A model generated the notes under the pieces. The model was not told the origin of the DNA, made no database searches, and was given only the letters and a program-made list of their open reading frames with translations. Positions 8,325 to 18,642 of a DNA stretch of 24,451 bases are shown here, piece after piece; positions within the stretch are counted from its first letter, which is position 1, and each line of letters opens with the position of its first letter. A program made the position numbers and the translations under genes. Origin of the DNA: Nemertoderma westbladi (Eukaryota > Xenacoelomorpha > Nemertodermatida > Nemertodermatidae); the NCBI GenBank assembly GCA_032718475.1, contig JAUCBJ010007321.1, positions 1 to 24,451 of the forward strand, in the 5' to 3' direction.

Positions 8325-8912
8325 TTGGCAAGACCAATGCAGCGTGCATTAAGAATGCTATGCCGCCTTATCAACAAAGTTGCACCGCCACAACTCCCTA
8401 TCTCCCATGACTTTCGCGAGATTATCCGCATCTTCAAGGCCAGTGTCCTTTAGGATGCGTCTCACGAAAGTCATAGGCTGCCCACAATGCTTATTTTCTC
8501 CATGGGGCTGCTAAAGCACAAGATTATACACAGTCTGGTCCTCGCGGCGAAAACAATGTCCTGCAAAGCAGAGGCGGCTTTGTTCTAATGTCGAGTTTGG
8601 GGGAACCAATGAGACACCTCCAATATTATATAGTGTTTGGTTGGAGATGTGTTCATTGTAGCCTACTTGAAAGAGTGAACCCGACGTAGCATTCTTGTGA
8701 ATGTGCCAGAGATTTGGTGTCCTCAGCAGTTAGAGCCCAGCATGGACTCACATAGAGGAATACTGGAACTACTGCTGCTCTAAATAATCGGAAAGTTTCC
8801 GATTAATTCTCGGTGACTTCCAAATCCTGGAAAGCCTATTCAAGGCTGCCCATGCCTTTCCCTTACGTATTCGAAGGTCCTCACCTGACTTCCGGATCCA
8901 TGTTCCCAGGTA
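8325..8912 (-). mobile_element. Second, 5'-truncated copy of the same LINE (3' part only)
   Basis: From GCATTAAGAATGCT near 8345 to CCCAGGTAA near 8912 this follows the 3' 550 bp or so of the copy at 5775-7795, same orientation, with substitutions and indels. The decodable peptide includes LGTWIRKSGEDLRIRKGKA and ALNRLSRIWKSPRINRKL. It stops before the FADD motif. An insertion or rearrangement lies around 8490-8550 and a small deletion around 8705. The two copies are about 0.5 kb apart, so they arose by two insertions or by a local duplication. Confidence 0.85.
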
Positions 8913-10505
8913 AGATAATTTTGAACGTACTTTGACAGCGGTATCGCCGCGACGTATATCTTTGAACCGAGATTTACAAAATCTAAATAGTTTTAATTTA
9001 GAGATAACTTCTTCAAAGTAGGAAAATAGACAAATGTCTGGAAACAACACTCAAAAGTCAGTACAACCCTCAAATCATGTAATTCAGTATTCTGTCAACT
9101 GAAAGTAACCTCTGCACAGTGTTCTGCTCTTTAGTGTTGCAGGGTCCAGTTTTAACAGGGCGAATAGTTTACGAGCTTAGCAAAGCTCCACATCACTATT
9201 TCATTTTCAACCATTGCATAAAGTTAGTTCCATCTAAGATTGTAATTAGACTTCAAACTTTGTGTGACAGACCGAACAACAGATAGACAACAATTGAACC
9301 ACCAGTGGTAACCGGGATTTTCAAAAATCCTGACATGGGTGCGAGAAAGGTCCTGTAAGAAAAAAACTGTTCACAAAATTAAGTCTGCAGATATTGGACA
9401 CTGCAGTGCAGTATTAAAGAACAGAACTACATACAACAGAACAATGTGTGTAGGCCAAGCCTGCAGATAGGTGGTAACCGGTGGTGAACAGTATAGCAGA
9501 ATTCAGAATACTGCATTACTGTAGCATACGTGCGTGATATCAGTATTGTCACGACATTTGACCAGACAGACGTTTGACTATTTTCCTGCGACATGTGGAG
9601 CGGAAACTTGGTACAATTACTTTTAGGACAGCAATCTTACTGTTATTCGCCATTGCTTGTGACCATTTTTGTCTGCGGTCTACTGTACAGTATATTTGGC
9701 AGTGGATGAGTGTTTCACCGTTTTCTGGTGTTGTCACAACGTGAGCGAGGGCTTTCTGCTACTAGATTGAGGAAATATCTCCACATAATCCGTTTTGAAC
9801 GTGTTATACAGTAGTACTGTTACCTAATAAGTTACTGAATAGAAACAAAGAGTAATAAAACTCGCGTGGAAATGAAATCTCTGGAGTACAAGGGACAGAT
9901 AACATACTGAAGAATCAATAATGAAGAATCAATTGGACAATATTATTTCTGTTTCAACCAACTACTGTGGTGTATGTAATAGTGTAAAGTGATCGGTAAA
10001 CGTGTGAAACATAAATTACCGAAGGCAACCCGAGAATGCTCCATCTTTCTCGCCGGTTACAAGTAAGGCAAGGAAGGTGCACACTGACTCCCAAGGTTCA
10101 ATACTCTCCTTATCGAACCCTTTTCATACGAGTGTATGTAGAGAAGTTGCGAAGTAATAGATGATGTTTGTAAAGTAACATCTGGTATCTTCATCTTTCA
10201 GTAACAAATTAGAGCCAAGATATAATCATGATGATTGATTTCTTTGTCATAATAAATTAAATAATGCAACAGAAGAGCGGCACAAGAATATTGAAATACA
10301 GTAGATAATTTATAATTTAAAAATAATTAGTTTCATAATCTAGTCCAATATGTTGATGAATTATTCTGACATAATTTATTATATCAGATGAATTATTTTA
10401 ACATGGAAATACTCTATTTCTTTTGGGAACATACTGAATTGTCCGGAGGGAAGCAATTGAATGCACCAAATCGACGAAAATTCCGATATTGAATTGTTAC
10501 AGCAC
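8913..10505. other. Intergenic, about 1.6 kb, no gene recognised
   Basis: Unique-looking AT-rich sequence; short ORFs on both strands (for example 9549-9737 -) have no recognisable motif. Near the right end, GAATTGTCCGG at 10436-10446 matches the unit of the palindrome at 14671-14882. No tRNA, rRNA or convincing exon can be supported. Confidence 0.5.
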
Positions 10506-13500
10506 TGTATGGGAGCCAACCCTCCCACCCCAGTCGTGTATGGGAGCCAACCCTCCCACCCCAGTCGTGTATGGGAGCCAACCCTCCCACCCCAGTCGTG
10601 TAGGGGAGCCAACCCTCCCACCCCAGTCGTGTATGGGAGCCAACCCTCCCACCCCAGTCGTGTAGGGGAGCCAACCCTCCCACCCCAGCCGTGTATGGGA
10701 GCCAACCCTCCCACCCCAGTCGTGTAGGGGAGCCAACCCTCCCACCCCAGTCGTGTATGGGAGCCAACCCTCCCACCCCAGTCGTGTATGGGAGCCAACC
10801 CTCCCACCCCAGTCGTGTATGGGAGCCAACCCTCCCACCCCAGCCGTGTAAGGGAGCCAACCCTCCCACCCCAGTCGTGTAGTGGAGCCAACCCTCCCAC
10901 CCCAGTCGTGTAGGGGAGCCAACCCTCCCACCCCAGTCGTGTATGGGAGCCAACCCTCCCACCCCAGTCGTGTATGGGAGCCAACCCTCCCACCCCAGCC
11001 GTGTATGGGAGCCATCCCTCCCACCCCAGTCGTGTAGGGGAGCCAAACCTCCCACCCCAGTCGTGTAGGGGAGCCAACCCTCCCACCCCAGTCGTGTATG
11101 GGAGCCAACCCTCCCACCCCAGCCGTGTATGGGAGCCAACCTTCCCACCCCAGCCGTGTATGGGAGCCAACCCTCCCACCCCAGTCGTGTAGGGGAGCCA
11201 ACCCTCCCACCCCAGTCGTGTTTGGGAGCCAACCCTCCCACCCCAGCCGTGTATGGGAGGCAACCTTCCCACCCCAGCCGTGTATGGGAGCCAACCCTCC
11301 CACCCCAGTCGTGTAGGGGAGCCAACCCTCCCACCCCAGTCGTGTATGGGAGCCAACCCTCCCACCCCAGTCGTGTAGGGGAGCCAACCCTCCCACCCCA
11401 GTCGTGTATGGGAGCCAACCCTCCCACCCCAGCCGTGTATGGGAGCCAACCCTCCCACCCCAGCCGTGTATGGGAGCCAACCCTCCCACCTCAGCCGTGT
11501 AGGGGAGCCAACCCTCCCACCCCAGCCGTGTAGGGAGCCAACCCTCCCACCCCAGTCGTGTATGGGAGCCAACCCTCCCACCCCAGTCGTGTATGGGAGC
11601 CAACCCTCCCACCCCAGTCGTGTATGGGAGCCAACCCTCCCACCCCAGTCGTGTAGGGGAGCCAACCCTCCCACCCCAGTAGTGTAGGGGAACCAACCCT
11701 CCCACCCCAGTCGTGTAGGGGAGCCAACCCTCCCACCCCAGTCGTGTAGGGGAGCCAACCCTCCCACCCCAGTCGTGTAGGGGAGCCAACCCTCCCACCC
11801 AGTCGTGTAGGGGAGCCAACCCTCCCACCACTCTCGTGTAGGGGAGCCAACCCTCCCACCCCAGTCGTGTAGGGGAGCCAACCCTCCCACCCAGTCGTGT
11901 AGGGGAGCCAACCCTCCCACCCCAGTCGTGTAGGGGAGCCAACCCTCCCACCCCAGTCGTGTAGGGGAGCCAAACCTCCCACCCAGTCGTGTAGGGGAGC
12001 CAACCCTCCCACCCCAGCCGTGTAGGGGAGGCAACCCTCCCACCCCAGTCGTGTAGGGGAGGCAACCCTCCCACCCCAGCCCTGTAGGGGAGCCAACCCT
12101 CCCACCCCAGGAGGCAACCCTCCCACCCCAGCCGTGTAGGGGAGGCCACTCTCCCATCCCAGGAGGTAACCCTCCCACCTCAGCCGTGTAGGGGAGCCAA
12201 CCCTCCCACCCCAGCCGTGTAGGGAGCCAACCCTCCCACCCCAGCCGTGTAGGGGAGCCAACCCTCCCACCCCAGCCGTGTAGGGGAGCCAACCCTCCCA
12301 CCCCAGCCGTGTAGGGGAGGCAACCCTCCCATCCCAGGAGGCAACCCTCCCACCTCAGCCGTGTAGGGGAGCCAACACCTCCCACCCCAGCTGTGTAGGG
12401 AGCCAACCCTCCCACCCCAGCCGTGTAGGGGAGTCAACCCTCCCATCCCAGCCGTGTAGGGGGAGGTAACCCTCCCACCCCAGTCATCTAGGAGAGGCAA
12501 CCCTCCCACCCCAGCCGTGTATGGGAGGCAACCCTCCCACCCCAGCCGTGTAGGGGAGGCAACCCTCCCACCCCAGCCATGTACGGGAGGCAACCCTCCC
12601 ACTCTAGGGGGCAACCCTCCCACTCAGCCGTGTAGGGGAGGCAACCCTCCCACCCCAGCCGTGTAGGGGAGGCAATCCTCCCACCCCAGCAGTGTAGGGG
12701 CGGCAACCCCCCCACCCCAGCCGTGTATGGGAGGCAACCCTCCCACCCCAGCCATGTAGGGGAGGCAACCCCCCCACCCCAGCCATGTAGGAGAGGCAAC
12801 CCTCCCACCCCAGCCGTGTATGGGAGGCAATCCTCCCACCCCAGCCGTGTAGGGGAGGCAACCCTCCCACCCTAGGGGGCAACCCTCCCACCCAGCCGTG
12901 TAGGGGAGACAACCCTCCCACCCCAGCCGTGTAGGGGAGGCAATCCTCCCACCCCAGAAGGTAACCCTCCCACCCCAGCCATGTAGGGGAGTTAACCCTC
13001 CCACCCCAGCCGTGTAGGGGAGGCAACCCTCCCACCCTTGAGGCAACCCTCCCACCCCAGCCGTGCAGGGGAGGCAACCCTCCCACCCTTGAGGCAACCC
13101 TCCCACCCCAGCCGTGTAGGGGAGGCAACCCTCCCACCCTTGAGGCAACCCTCCCACCCCAGCCATGTAGGGGAGTTAACCCTCCCACCCCAGCCGTGTA
13201 GGGGAGGCAACCCTCCCACCCTTGAGGCAACCCTCCCACCCCAGCCGTATAGGGGAGGCAACCCCCCCACCCCAGCCGTGTATGGGAGGCAACCCTCCCA
13301 CCCAGCCGTGTAGGGGAGACAACCCTCCCACCCCAGCCGTGTAGGGGAGGCAATCCTCCCACCCCAGAAGGTAACCCTCCCACCCCAGCCATGTAGGGGA
13401 GTTAACCCTCCCACCCCAGCCGTGTAGGGGAGGCAACCCTCCCACCCTTGAGGCAACCCTCCCACCCCAGCCGTGTAGGGGAGGCAACCCTCCCACCCTT

Positions 13501-14573
13501 GAGGCAACCCTCCCACCCCAGCCGTGTAGGGGAGGCAACCCTCCCACCCTTGAGGCAACCCTCCCACCCCAGCCGTGTAGGGGAGGCAACCCTCCCACCC
13601 TTGAGGCAACCCTCCCACCCCAGCCATGTAGGGGAGTTAACCCTCCCACCCCAGCCGTGTAGGGGAGGCAACCCTCCCACCCTTGAGGCAACCCTCCCAC
13701 CCCAGCCGTGTAGGGGAGGCAACCCTCCCACCCTTGAGGCAACCCTCCCCCACCCCAGCCGTATAGGGGAGGCAACCCCCCCACCCCAGCCGTGTATGGG
13801 AGGCAACCCTCCCACCCCAGCCGTGTAGGGGAGTTAACCCTCCCACCCCAGCCGTGTAGGGGAGGCAACCCTCCCACCCTAGGGGGCAACCCTCCCACCC
13901 AGCCGTGTAGGGGAGACAACCCTCCCACCCCAGCCGTGTAGGGGAGGCAATCCTCCCACCCCAGAAGGTAACCCTCCCACCCCAGCCGTGTAGGGGAGTT
14001 AACCCTCCCACCCCAGCCGTGTAGGGGAGGCAACCCTCCCACCCTTGAGGCAACCCTCCCACCCCAGCCGTGTAGGGGAGGCAACCCTCCCATCCTTGAG
14101 GCAACCCTCCCACCCCAGCCGTGTAGGGGAGGCAACCCTCCCCCACCCCAGCCGTATAGGGGAGGCAACCCCCCCACCCCAGCCGTGTATGGGAGGCAAC
14201 CCTCCCACCCCAGCCATGTAGGGGAGTTAACCCTCCCACCCCAGCCGTGTAGGGCAGGCAACCCTCCCATCCCGGGAGGCAACCCTCCCACCTCAGCCGT
14301 GTAGGGGAGGCAACCCTCCCACCCCAGTCGTGTATGGAGGCAACCCTCCCCCACCCCAGCCATGTAGGGGAGGCAACCCTCCCATCCCAGGAGGCAACTC
14401 TCCCCTACCCCAGCCGTGTAGGGGAGGCAACCCTCCCATCCCGGGGGGCAACCCTCCTACCCCTGTCGTGTAGGGGAGGCAACCCTCCCGCCCCAGTCGT
14501 GTAGGGGAGGCAACCCTCCCATCCCGGGGGGCAACCCTCCTACCCCAGTCGTGTAGGGGAGGCAACCCTCCCA
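10506..14573. repeat. Large 31-bp C-rich minisatellite, main block (~130 units)
   Basis: The unit is GGGAGCCAACCCTCCC followed by ACCCCAGTCGTGTAT, 31 bp. From 10506 to about 12000 the units are regular and mostly of the GAGCCAA type, ending TCGTGTAT or TCGTGTAG. After about 12015 the GAGGCAA type with GCCGTGTAG takes over, with a mixed zone near 12190-12420, many short or deleted units and higher-order periods. Each unit contains the dyad GGGAGG-CAA-CCCTCCC (perfect in the GGC type) and, on the - strand, three G runs in GGGGTGGGAGGG. Because 31 is not a multiple of three, each strand cycles through all frames every 93 bp. Confidence 0.97.
13038..13745. repeat. Higher-order 51-bp repeat inside the minisatellite
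   Basis: Full 31-bp units alternate with 20-bp shortened units marked by CCCTTGAGGCAA. The TTG anchor falls at 13038, 13089 and 13140, an exact 51-bp period, and the pattern resumes in further runs around 13218, 13448-13600 and 13682-13735. These runs are separated by a longer block containing GAGACAA, AGAAGGTAA and GAGTTAA variants. Confidence 0.85.
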
Positions 14574-14670
14574 TTAACTAAAATTTAAAAAAAATAAAAA
14601 AATATCTCTACTAATGTTCTAGAACATTCACCAATATCAAAAAAGCACTAAAAAGTTGCTATCAGGAACC
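14574..14670. other. AT-rich spacer with a perfect 16-bp palindrome
   Basis: The minisatellite stops abruptly and is followed by A-rich sequence. AATGTTCTAGAACATT at 14613-14628 is a perfect dyad containing the TTC-GAA arrangement of heat-shock-type elements; no nearby gene gives it a role. Confidence 0.7.
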
Positions 14671-14882
14671 GGACAATTCGGTCCCGGACAATTCGGTCCC
14701 GGACAATTCGGTCCCGGACAATTCGGTCCTAGGACAATTCGATCCTAGGACAATTCGGTCACGGACAATTCGGTCCCATTTATTTAGTGTTTTGGGACCG
14801 AATTGTCCGGGACCGAATTGTCCTGGACCGAATTGTCCGGACCGAATTGTCCGGGACCGAATTGTCCGGGACCGAATTGTCC
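14671..14882. repeat. Palindromic pair of 15-bp tandem arrays (7 units facing 6 inverted units)
   Basis: GGACAATTCGGTCCC repeats head to tail from 14671 to 14777 (seven units, three with changes). After a 16-base centre (14778-14793) come six units of the exact reverse complement, GGGACCGAATTGTCC, to 14882; one of these is a base short. The whole is an inverted repeat of about 212 bp. Each unit is itself a partial dyad, GGAC and GTCC around six bases. Confidence 0.97.
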
Positions 14883-14885
14883 TAC

Positions 14886-15557
14886 ATCCCCCAGCCGTGT
14901 AGGGGAGGCAACTCTCCCACCCCCAGTCGTGAAGGGGAGGCAAACCTCCCATCCCAGGGGGCAACCCTCCCACCCCAGGGGGCAACCCTCCCACCCCAGC
15001 CGTGTAGGGGAGGCAACCCTCCCACCCCAGCCGTGTATGGAGGCAACCCTCCCCACCCCAGTCGTGTAGGGGAGGCAAATCTCCCATCCCAGGGGGCAAC
15101 CCTCCCACCCCAGCCGTGTAGGGGAGGCAACCCTCCCACCCCAGCTGTGTATGGGAGGCAACCCTCCCACCCCCAGTCGTGTATGGAGGCAACCCTCCCC
15201 CACCCCAGCCGTGTAGGGGAGGCAATCCTCCCCACCCCAGTCGTGTAGGGGAGGCAAACCTCCCATCCCAGGGGGCAACCCTCCCATCCCAGTGGGCAAC
15301 CCTCCCACCCCAGGGGGCAACCCTCCTACCCCAGCCGTGTAGGGGAGGCAACCCTCCTACCCCAGCCGTGTAGGGGAGGCAACCCTCCCACCCCAGCCAT
15401 GTAGGGGAGGCAATCTCCCATCCCAGGAGGCAACCCTCCCACCCCAGCCGTGTAGGGGAGGCAACCCTCCCACCCCAGCTGTGTATGGGAGGCAACCCTC
15501 CCACCCTAGCCATGCATGGGAGGCAACCTTCCCATCCCAACCCTCTATAGGGGAGGA
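14886..15557. repeat. Second block of the 31-bp minisatellite (~22 units)
   Basis: Same unit and same orientation as the main block, almost all of the GAGGCAA type, with many CCCAGGGGGCAA short units (about 14955, 14978, 15091, 15270 and 15313) and several single-base length changes. It decays at its right end (CCCTCTATAGGGGAGGAAAC at about 15540). The palindrome and spacer therefore look inserted into, or grown within, a once continuous array. Confidence 0.95.
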
Positions 15558-16065
15558 AACCCCAATACCTCGGCCATTCACAATTATCATGCATATATAT
15601 ATAATTTGACCAAATGTAAAGTCTTTGTTGTCTACTTACTAAACTAAACCATTCTAACAATAAACATATGACCCGCAATATAGTATCATTTTATGACAAG
15701 GATCTCCCACCCCACATAATTTTACACATATTTATAAAATTGCTATTTTTATATTTCGCAGAATACAATTTATTCTATATAGGTCTTTATTATAACGGGC
15801 GATACACGTTTTTCCAGGAAGAAAGATAATGTCATTAAATACACAGTACAGCTAAATTTTGTGCTAAATTAGTTGTTCTTCTACATAGTAGACAAAGTTA
15901 ATGCGAGGTTTAATTTAGTCACACCTAACGAGGTAGTTTTAGTCCGAAGCAACGTGTCATAATTACCACAAAATACGAGGAACACATGACAACATTTACA
16001 ATAGTTACAAAAACTTGTTGATTTCCTTAGTCTACTGTTTGTATAGGGATGTACAAATGTGTCCA
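15558..16065. other. Intergenic, no gene seen
   Basis: AT-rich unique sequence. I see no ORF, RNA gene or repeat beyond a short CTCCCACCCCA remnant near 15704. Confidence 0.5.
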
Positions 16066-16931
16066 GGGGCGGTATTCATAAATGTGACTAACTAGGAACT
16101 TAGTCCTAGTCACATCAAGTTAGTAAGTGCTTGTACTAATTTGGTATTCAGAGAAGTTGGTGCGACTTATTACTAACGTATTTAGTACTAGTTGTTGCTA
16201 AACTCGCATTCATAGAATTTAGTCTTACTTAAGTTAGTATTAGCTGTAACTTAAATTTCTAGTCACATGAAGATGTGACTAAGTTGGTAAGACCGCTTAC
16301 TTATTGCATATTGGCCTTCATACATACAGTATGGTTGTTATGTTACTGACGACTCTGTCCACATTATACTCTCTTGTTTTTCTAGCTTTCTGTGTTCATT
16401 GCAAATGTGTTGTTGCAGAGAAACTATCAAATAATGGTATTCGATAATGGTAGCCAATTGATTTATCGCCTTACTAACTGACTAAAAATAATAATTTTTC
16501 ACTATAATTTTAACAGGAAATCACTAAAAAAATATTCAGTTTCCACTAAAATCTATTAATTATAAATTATTGCTAAAATGTGGGTAAGTGATGATACAGT
16601 GCCACTAATAATGAAGGGATTTTATTACAACAGGCCGTAACAGATTTATTTTTGATTAAAATATATTTTAGTGATAATTAAATTGAGTGGAGGAAATATA
16701 TATTTGATAACGAAAAAAATTTACTGGAAAACAGGAATTGTTTTAGTGACCAATAAAATTAATGGGTTTTAATGTAGACTACCAGTACAAGTAAAACAGT
16801 AAACATAGAGACATGCAAGGCATAACTACAGTCCTTAAGTTTAAACTGAAAGCTTTTTGATAAACATGAGTTAAAGTACCGGCACTGCTACTAATAGGCT
16901 AGAACTAAGTTTAGTAACAGTTTATGAATAC
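16066..16931. mobile_element. Candidate diverged MITE with GTATTCATAAA ends and TTAGTAA-rich sub-repeats
   Basis: GTATTCATAAA at 16072-16082 is matched by TTTATGAATAC at 16921-16931, and similarity continues inward (GACTAA...ACTTAGTCCTAG against TACTAA..ACTTAGTTCTAG read on the other strand). The first 240 bases repeat short phrases such as AAGTTAGTA, TATTCA(T)A and CTTAGT in both directions. The left edge carries GGGGCGGTATTCATA (16066-16080), whose exact reverse complement also occurs at 18628-18642. No target duplication was found, so the boundaries are uncertain. Confidence 0.45.
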
Positions 16932-18076
16932 TGATATTTTTTAAGGGCTAGTTGAAACTAAGTTAAGTCAATGCTCTTACACAGATAGCTCTTACTAAAC
17001 ATAGTTGCAGCTCTTACTAAAAGCTGTCACTAAGTAGCTGTGGGGCGAGCCACGAAGTGAGTGAGCCTTAGCGTAGTGGTACCATTAATCAACCTGTCGT
17101 TCTGTCGTTCTGTCGTTCTGTCGTGTTCAATTTTAAACGTTAATAACTCGGCCAATCTTTGATGAAATCTATCCAAACTTGGTACACATGTTGTTTGGCA
17201 AAAGTTTAGAAATTTTCCAAGTAGAATTTCCGTGTGGCCTTCGAGAAGCTAAGATAATAGCAGTTAATTAGTTAATTAAGTTATTACGGTAAAAACACCA
17301 TTTTCAACCTGCCTTTTAAAGGAAATTAATTGTTTTACAGTATAAGATTTAAATAATTATAATTAAAAATTATACAGATGTAATCCACATACGCCATTCT
17401 ATTATAGTTTTTAATTAGTTCAAGTGATTTGCTTTAATAATTGTGTCTTTAATTGATCTAAAGTAATTAAAACGGCAAAAAAAATTTATTCTCATTAAAT
17501 ACTGCTCATTTATTGGCCAACATGCTGGTACATAGATGGGATGTGTGTGTCATTCCCAGTTGCTGGAATGATTATTGGTCAAGTCTCTGCTGCTGGCTGG
17601 GAGTTGTTGCTAAGACTAACTAGAGAGGAATAGTAATAGACAACCAGTATTGCTATTCCAGCCCAGACAGCATTCTTTAAATTCACTGTAAATGTTGTAT
17701 TGCTATCTCAGTTGAATGACAGATATCATAACATAAATACTATCCATGGCATGGCTGTTGTGTAGGCTTCTGAAATAGTTTATTCCACAATGTATATGTC
17801 TGGTTATTTTTTAATTGAATTTTTGCAAAGTAGTAAAATTAATGTTCTTAAAAATAATATTATTATTTTATATGTAACCTAGGAAATTATCTACATTTTT
17901 TCGCTGCAGCTTTAAGAGTGTACATTAATTTAATATTATTTCAATACCCATATTACTACATCGGCATAAGATGCGTTGGCGTTGTATCACACATCTCCAC
18001 ATATCACACATATCCACATAGATGTATCAACAGTTACTCGCACAGTTTCGAAACTTCGCATAGTTATAACTGTATA
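16932..18076. other. Intergenic, no gene seen; contains an 8-bp microsatellite
   Basis: AT-rich. CTGTCGTT is repeated nearly four times at 17094-17125. The sequence after it (TTAATAACTCGGCCAATC at about 17143) loosely resembles TCAATAACTCCGGTTC near 24083, suggesting dispersed repeat relics. No exon or RNA gene can be supported. Confidence 0.5.
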
Positions 18077-18372
18077 AAGATCGTCAGTCTGCGTTTAGGA
18101 AAAATATTTTATAACAAAACAGGACAAGCGACGAGCGCAACGAGGCATATATTGAAGACGAGTACTGCGTTGACTAAATTATTATATAAACCACCTGGCT
18201 TCACATATTGATCGCATCCCTAGTTATTATTATTATAAAGAACGTCCTAGCCTGCGTTTAAGAAATATATTTAAATACAAAACAGGACGAACGCAACGAG
18301 GCTTATAATGAATACGAGTACTGCGTTTATTATATTCCTATAAACCACCTGGCTTTGCATATTGAACGTGCG
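18077..18372. repeat. Tandem duplication, period about 163 bp, two copies
   Basis: CTGCGTTTA at 18089 and 18252, AAAACAGGAC, CGCAACGAGGC, GAGTACTGCGTT and TATAAACCACCTGGCTT all recur in the same order in the two halves with substitutions and small indels. An open frame across the first copy (to 18211) is not conserved in the second, which argues against coding. Confidence 0.8.
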
Positions 18373-18445
18373 ATTGGAAATAAGTTCGTGCTACCCTTCC
18401 GTGGGTGGTAGATGTCGCGGTTATGTATTGGTGGTTGGGAAGGGT

Positions 18446-18459
18446 GGGGGGGGGGGGGG
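18446..18459 (+). repeat. G14 homopolymer
   Basis: Fourteen G, preceded by GGGAAGGGT, the first of three very long G/C runs in the right half. Confidence 0.95.
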
Positions 18460-18627
18460 ATTAAAAGGGGTGAACACGTACTGTCCCCCTTTCTTTGATT
18501 GATTGGTGGTGTGGGTAAATTTCTCAAAACCTGATTTTGTGATACAGTCGCTCAATTTTAATTTGTATCTCATAACTGGGCCTCGTGCTGCGCGAAGGCC
18601 CCACGAACGTGTAACTAATACTAACTC

Positions 18628-18642
18628 TATGAATACCGCCCC
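18628..18642 (-). repeat. Inverted copy of the 15-bp terminus GGGGCGGTATTCATA
   Basis: An exact reverse complement of 16066-16080; read on the - strand it is followed by GAGTTAGTATTAGTT, similar in style to the TTAGTA-rich interior of the element at 16066-16931. It is probably the end of a related, partly deleted copy, or the far end of a 2.6-kb element. Confidence 0.6.

Noticed and set aside
9549-9737. Small - strand ORF of 62 codons
   Set aside because: No recognisable motif, no splice or start context, and a length expected by chance.
10506-14573. CCCTCCCACCCC core as a PRDM9-type recombination motif
   Set aside because: It resembles the human 13-mer only loosely (two mismatches by eye), and that motif is specific to particular vertebrate alleles.
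10506-15557. CRISPR-like array
   Set aside because: The units are contiguous with no unique spacers, the context is eukaryotic and no cas genes are present.
10379-15678. Many long - strand ORFs (up to 678 codons) over the minisatellite, read as repeat-protein genes
   Set aside because: They exist in all frames at once because the 31-bp unit has no stop codon on that strand. There is no single preferred frame, no frame-preserving indels, and unit-length changes shift frame freely.
17094-17125. CTGTCGTT microsatellite as a regulatory array
   Set aside because: Fewer than four units and no nearby gene; treated as a simple repeat.
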